Part shown: positions 7,568-9,401 of the stretch, in pieces
Layout of the letters: every line of letters starts with the position of its first letter
Numbering within the stretch: position 1 is the stretch's first letter
NCBI GenBank assembly: GCA_050486105.1
Contig: JBJHCR010000257.1
Span: 1-9,401, forward strand
DNA from: JAEXNA01 sp050486105
Lineage (GTDB): Bacteria; Vulcanimicrobiota; Xenobia; Xenobiales; JADMJV01
Direction: 5' to 3'
Length of the DNA: 9,401 nt
Notes under the pieces: model-generated
What the model was told of the DNA's origin: nothing
The model's database searches: none
The model's input: only the letters and a program-made list of their open reading frames with translations
Program-made: the position numbers and the translations under genes

Positions 7568-7631
7568 CACTGCACCTTACTGCAAGCAGGAACAATTTCA
7601 TTGTCAAGGGGGTTTCCGGCCAGCCTTCTAG
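7568..7631 (+). repeat. Right copy of the inverted repeat element (upstream of the AlkP-family gene)
   Basis: Read on the plus strand toward the AlkP-family gene, this copy ends in the same 22-base core (7610-7631) as the left copy. It is one base longer in the variable segment before the core. That segment and the bases before it can form a small hairpin, ACAAT-TTC-ATTGT (7592-7604), which the left copy does not keep perfectly. The core ends 34 bp before the GTG at 7666. Similarity appears to run on toward the gap, so the element may be longer than what is visible. Confidence 0.8.
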
Positions 7632-7665
7632 AGGGATCCAAACCTACCGTGCTCAATCTTCCTCC

Positions 7666-9222
7666 GTGACCAATCAAAAACCTGTGATTCTGGTGATCGT
7701 CGACGCCTTGGCCTCGCGCATTGTGGTCCCTGCCATACAGGATGGTCGATTGCCCCACCTGGCGGCTCTCTGCCAGGCCGGAGTGCTTCGAGAAGAAAGC
7801 CTGGCTGTCTTTCCTTCCTTGACCCCCACGGCCTCCTCGTCTCTTCTGACCGGAGTCTATCCCGCTGCCCACGGGGTCTTCGGCTTTCATTGGTTTGACC
7901 GGACCACCGATCAGGAGGTCTACTACGGTGACGATTTCTGGGTGATCGCCAAGAAAGGCTTTGCCGAGTTCTTTTTTGATGGCTTAGGTAAACTCAACGC
8001 CGAGCGTTTGCTCGCTCTCACCGGCTACCAGCGCGTGGAGTCCTCAGGGCGGACTTCCGCCTCACTCAACTTCTTGATTTTCAAGGGGGATCATCCTCAC
8101 ACCGCCACCGTCCCTCCTTGGCTCTCATGGCATCCGGACATTCCCCGTGAGCACCAAGTCTATGGCCCCGGCATTCTCTTCTTTGGCGATCTCGTGGATG
8201 GTCAGCTCCCTCAGGAGGAGGAACTTCCAGATCGACCTGGAGGGCCTTTTGCTCGATTTGGCTTCAACGATGGGAACACCGGGGAGCTCCTTTTGTCTTT
8301 GGCCGACAGCGGAGATTTTCCTGATTTCACCGTAGCCTACTTTCCAGACAATGACTGGAGCAGCCACGAAGTGGGCCCGACTCTGGCCTTCGAAAAGGTG
8401 ATCGCTGTCGACCAAATGTTGGGACAATTCTTCGCTAAACTCGGTGGTCTTGAGCAGGCACTGGAGAAGGTGTGCTTGATGCTCACTGGAGACCATTCCC
8501 AAAGCGAAATGCATTCGGACCCTGGGCTGGCTCGAATCTCCGTCGAAAACCTGCTCAAAGACTACAGGCTAGCCCCGGTGGGAAGTTGGTCTGATGAACG
8601 CACAATCAAGGTTTGTCCGGACATGAGATGCCTGCAGATCTTCATCAGGAAGAGCCAACAGCACCTCCGTGCCGAGCTCACCGAGGTCCTCCTAGAGGAT
8701 CACCGAGTGGATCAACTCTTCTACAACCAAGGACATCGGGCCGTGGTGCAAACCTTCTCTCGTGGAGCCCTCGCTTTCTGGCCAACCCTCGACGCCGAGG
8801 AGTCCGCTATTGATCTCTACGGAAATCGATGGGCCTGGGAGGGGTCCTTGGAGACGGTAGACGCCAGGGTCGAAGACGGACTTCTGCTTTTCGGCGATTA
8901 TCCGAATGCCTTCGAACGAATCTGGGGTTGTCTTTCGGCCCCTGACACCGCTGACCTTTGGGTCACCAGCTACCCGGGCTCCGAGTTTGCCATTCCGGAA
9001 ACTTCGGTCCACGTGGGAGGTGGCTCTCACGGCTCCTTGCACCGGCTTGACTCAGTATCTCCCCTGATTATAGCTGGACATCGGTCCAACCTGGAGATTC
9101 CTAAGCAACCAAGGTCGGTCGATGTCCTGCCTTTATGTCTGCAGCAGTTGGGTGTGGAAACGGAATTAGCTGGTCTCGGTCACTATCGACGAACTCGCCA
9201 GCTTACGAAGTCAGGCCGTTAG
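7666..9222 (+). CDS. Type I phosphodiesterase/nucleotide pyrophosphatase family enzyme (alkaline phosphatase superfamily)
   Basis: This is a metal-dependent phosphoester hydrolase of the AlkP/NPP superfamily. Likely ligands of the two-metal site are Asp13 (VILVIVDA), the nucleophile Thr53 in FPSLTPTASSSLLTG (49-63), Asp230 and His234 in DNDWSSHEVGP, Asp276-His277 in LTGDHSQSE, and His455 in GGGSHGSLH. The family's closing strand, SPLIIAGH, is at 465-472. The length of 518 aa fits. There is no signal peptide after the GTG at 7666, so a cytoplasmic location is suggested. The start is uncertain: this frame stays open without a stop back to the assembly gap at 7567, no Shine-Dalgarno precedes the GTG (CTTCCTCC does), and a longer N-terminus could begin inside the gap. 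The substrate is unknown (nucleotide, phosphodiester or phosphonate). It is divergent from the HAD phosphatase gene and ends 8 bp from the convergent bestrophin gene. Confidence 0.86.
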   Translation: MTNQKPVILVIVDALASRIVVPAIQDGRLPHLAALCQAGVLREESLAVFPSLTPTASSSLLTGVYPAAHGVFGFHWFDRTTDQEVYYGDDFWVIAKKGFAEFFFDGLGKLNAERLLALTGYQRVESSGRTSASLNFLIFKGDHPHTATVPPWLSWHPDIPREHQVYGPGILFFGDLVDGQLPQEEELPDRPGGPFARFGFNDGNTGELLLSLADSGDFPDFTVAYFPDNDWSSHEVGPTLAFEKVIAVDQMLGQFFAKLGGLEQALEKVCLMLTGDHSQSEMHSDPGLARISVENLLKDYRLAPVGSWSDERTIKVCPDMRCLQIFIRKSQQHLRAELTEVLLEDHRVDQLFYNQGHRAVVQTFSRGALAFWPTLDAEESAIDLYGNRWAWEGSLETVDARVEDGLLLFGDYPNAFERIWGCLSAPDTADLWVTSYPGSEFAIPETSVHVGGGSHGSLHRLDSVSPLIIAGHRSNLEIPKQPRSVDVLPLCLQQLGVETELAGLGHYRRTRQLTKSGR

Positions 9223-9230
9223 ATCCCACA

Positions 9231-9401
9231 TCAACTCAATTCCACCTTGGAAACCCCAAAGATTTCCCGAATGGATCGCTTGATATTGAGGCTGATGGTG
9301 TCCAGAGGCAAGTCGTCGGTGTCGGTTCCGAAGGGTTCCTCCAGCTCTTCAGAAACGATCTCGATTCCAATAAGAAAATAGGCTAGGCCCAAACCCAGTG
9401 C
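9231..9401 (-). CDS. Bestrophin-family (UPF0187) membrane channel protein, C-terminal fragment
   Basis: Only the last 56 codons are in the window; the gene enters from the right edge and stops at TGA (9231-9233). The visible protein begins ALGLGLAYFLIGIEIVSEEL, the end of a hydrophobic segment, followed by EEPFGTDTDDLPLD (residues 21-34 of the fragment) and then an amphipathic helix, SLNIKRSIREIFG. The E-x-PFG-x-D-x-x-DLPLD pattern after a membrane segment is typical of the conserved acidic C-terminal region of bacterial bestrophin-like proteins, which form pentameric ion channels in the cytoplasmic membrane. The fragment is 5'-truncated by the window edge, not broken. Its stop is 8 bp from the stop of the convergent AlkP-family gene, and no terminator hairpin is visible between them. 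Confidence 0.82.
   Translation of the reverse strand, partial: ALGLGLAYFLIGIEIVSEELEEPFGTDTDDLPLDTISLNIKRSIREIFGVSKVELS

Larger units (their letters stand above)
7396..7665. other. Divergent intergenic region with assembly gap and an inverted repeat
   Basis: About 270 bp, including 10 Ns, separate two divergently transcribed phosphatase genes, so promoters for both should lie here. The main recognisable structure is a pair of homologous elements (7452-7512 and 7568-7631), listed separately. A small hairpin, GGCA-GAAG-TGCC, lies at 7425-7436 within the presumed leader of the minus-strand gene. I see no clear sigma-70 promoter and no RNA gene. The true length is unknown because of the gap. Confidence 0.7.

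Noticed and set aside
7452..7631. Insertion sequence or MITE with terminal inverted repeats
   Set aside because: No transposase and no target-site duplication are visible, and the interval is interrupted by Ns. The repeats are also placed symmetrically before two genes, so I call it only a repeated element.
7567..7890. Minus-strand open frame of 107 codons next to the gap
   Set aside because: It is antisense to the conserved N-terminal metal and nucleophile motifs of the AlkP-family protein, and its composition is that of a shadow frame.
9200..9260. Bidirectional terminator between the AlkP and bestrophin genes
   Set aside because: No inverted repeat with a T-run is present around the two stop codons.

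Overview
The window is ordinary chromosomal DNA from a bacterium that very probably has two membranes. It encodes a class A penicillin-binding protein, a long exported protein that looks like a lipoprotein, and a bestrophin-type membrane protein. G+C content is moderate to high (mid-50s percent by eye), and GTG and TTG starts are used. I cannot assign a phylum. A run of ten Ns at 7557-7566 shows that this is a draft scaffold, probably from an uncultured organism, so the two halves were joined by inference.

Layout. (1) 57-3078, plus strand: a complete PBP1A-type bifunctional peptidoglycan synthase, overlapped at its 3' end by a MobA-like molybdopterin guanylyltransferase gene. (2) 3056-7395, minus strand: a cytoplasmic HAD phosphatase of the phosphoserine/phosphorylcholine phosphatase type, then 80 bp downstream a 1055-residue exported protein. 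That protein has a GH64/thaumatin-like beta-1,3-glucanase-like domain, one fibronectin type III domain, a proline-rich linker and an unrecognised C-terminal domain. Its 3' end overlaps mobA convergently by 23 bp. (3) 7396-7665: a divergent intergenic region containing the assembly gap. (4) 7666-9222, plus strand: an alkaline-phosphatase-superfamily phosphodiesterase/nucleotide pyrophosphatase-like enzyme. (5) 9231-9401, minus strand: the C-terminal end of a bestrophin-family channel protein that continues beyond the window.

The most unexpected structure is in the intergenic region. The two divergent phosphatase genes are each preceded, in the same orientation relative to the gene, by a copy of one element of about 60 nt. 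The gene-proximal 22 bp are identical. The rest is similar, with mostly transition differences and a small indel. The assembly gap lies between the copies, so they form an inverted repeat. This suggests a shared regulatory element or a small dispersed repeat, and it also marks the join as a place to check for misassembly.

Functionally, the window mixes cell-wall synthesis, cofactor biosynthesis, an envelope beta-glucan-binding or beta-glucan-degrading protein, and two phosphoester hydrolases that may be co-regulated. I see no tRNA, rRNA, CRISPR array, insertion sequence or phage gene.
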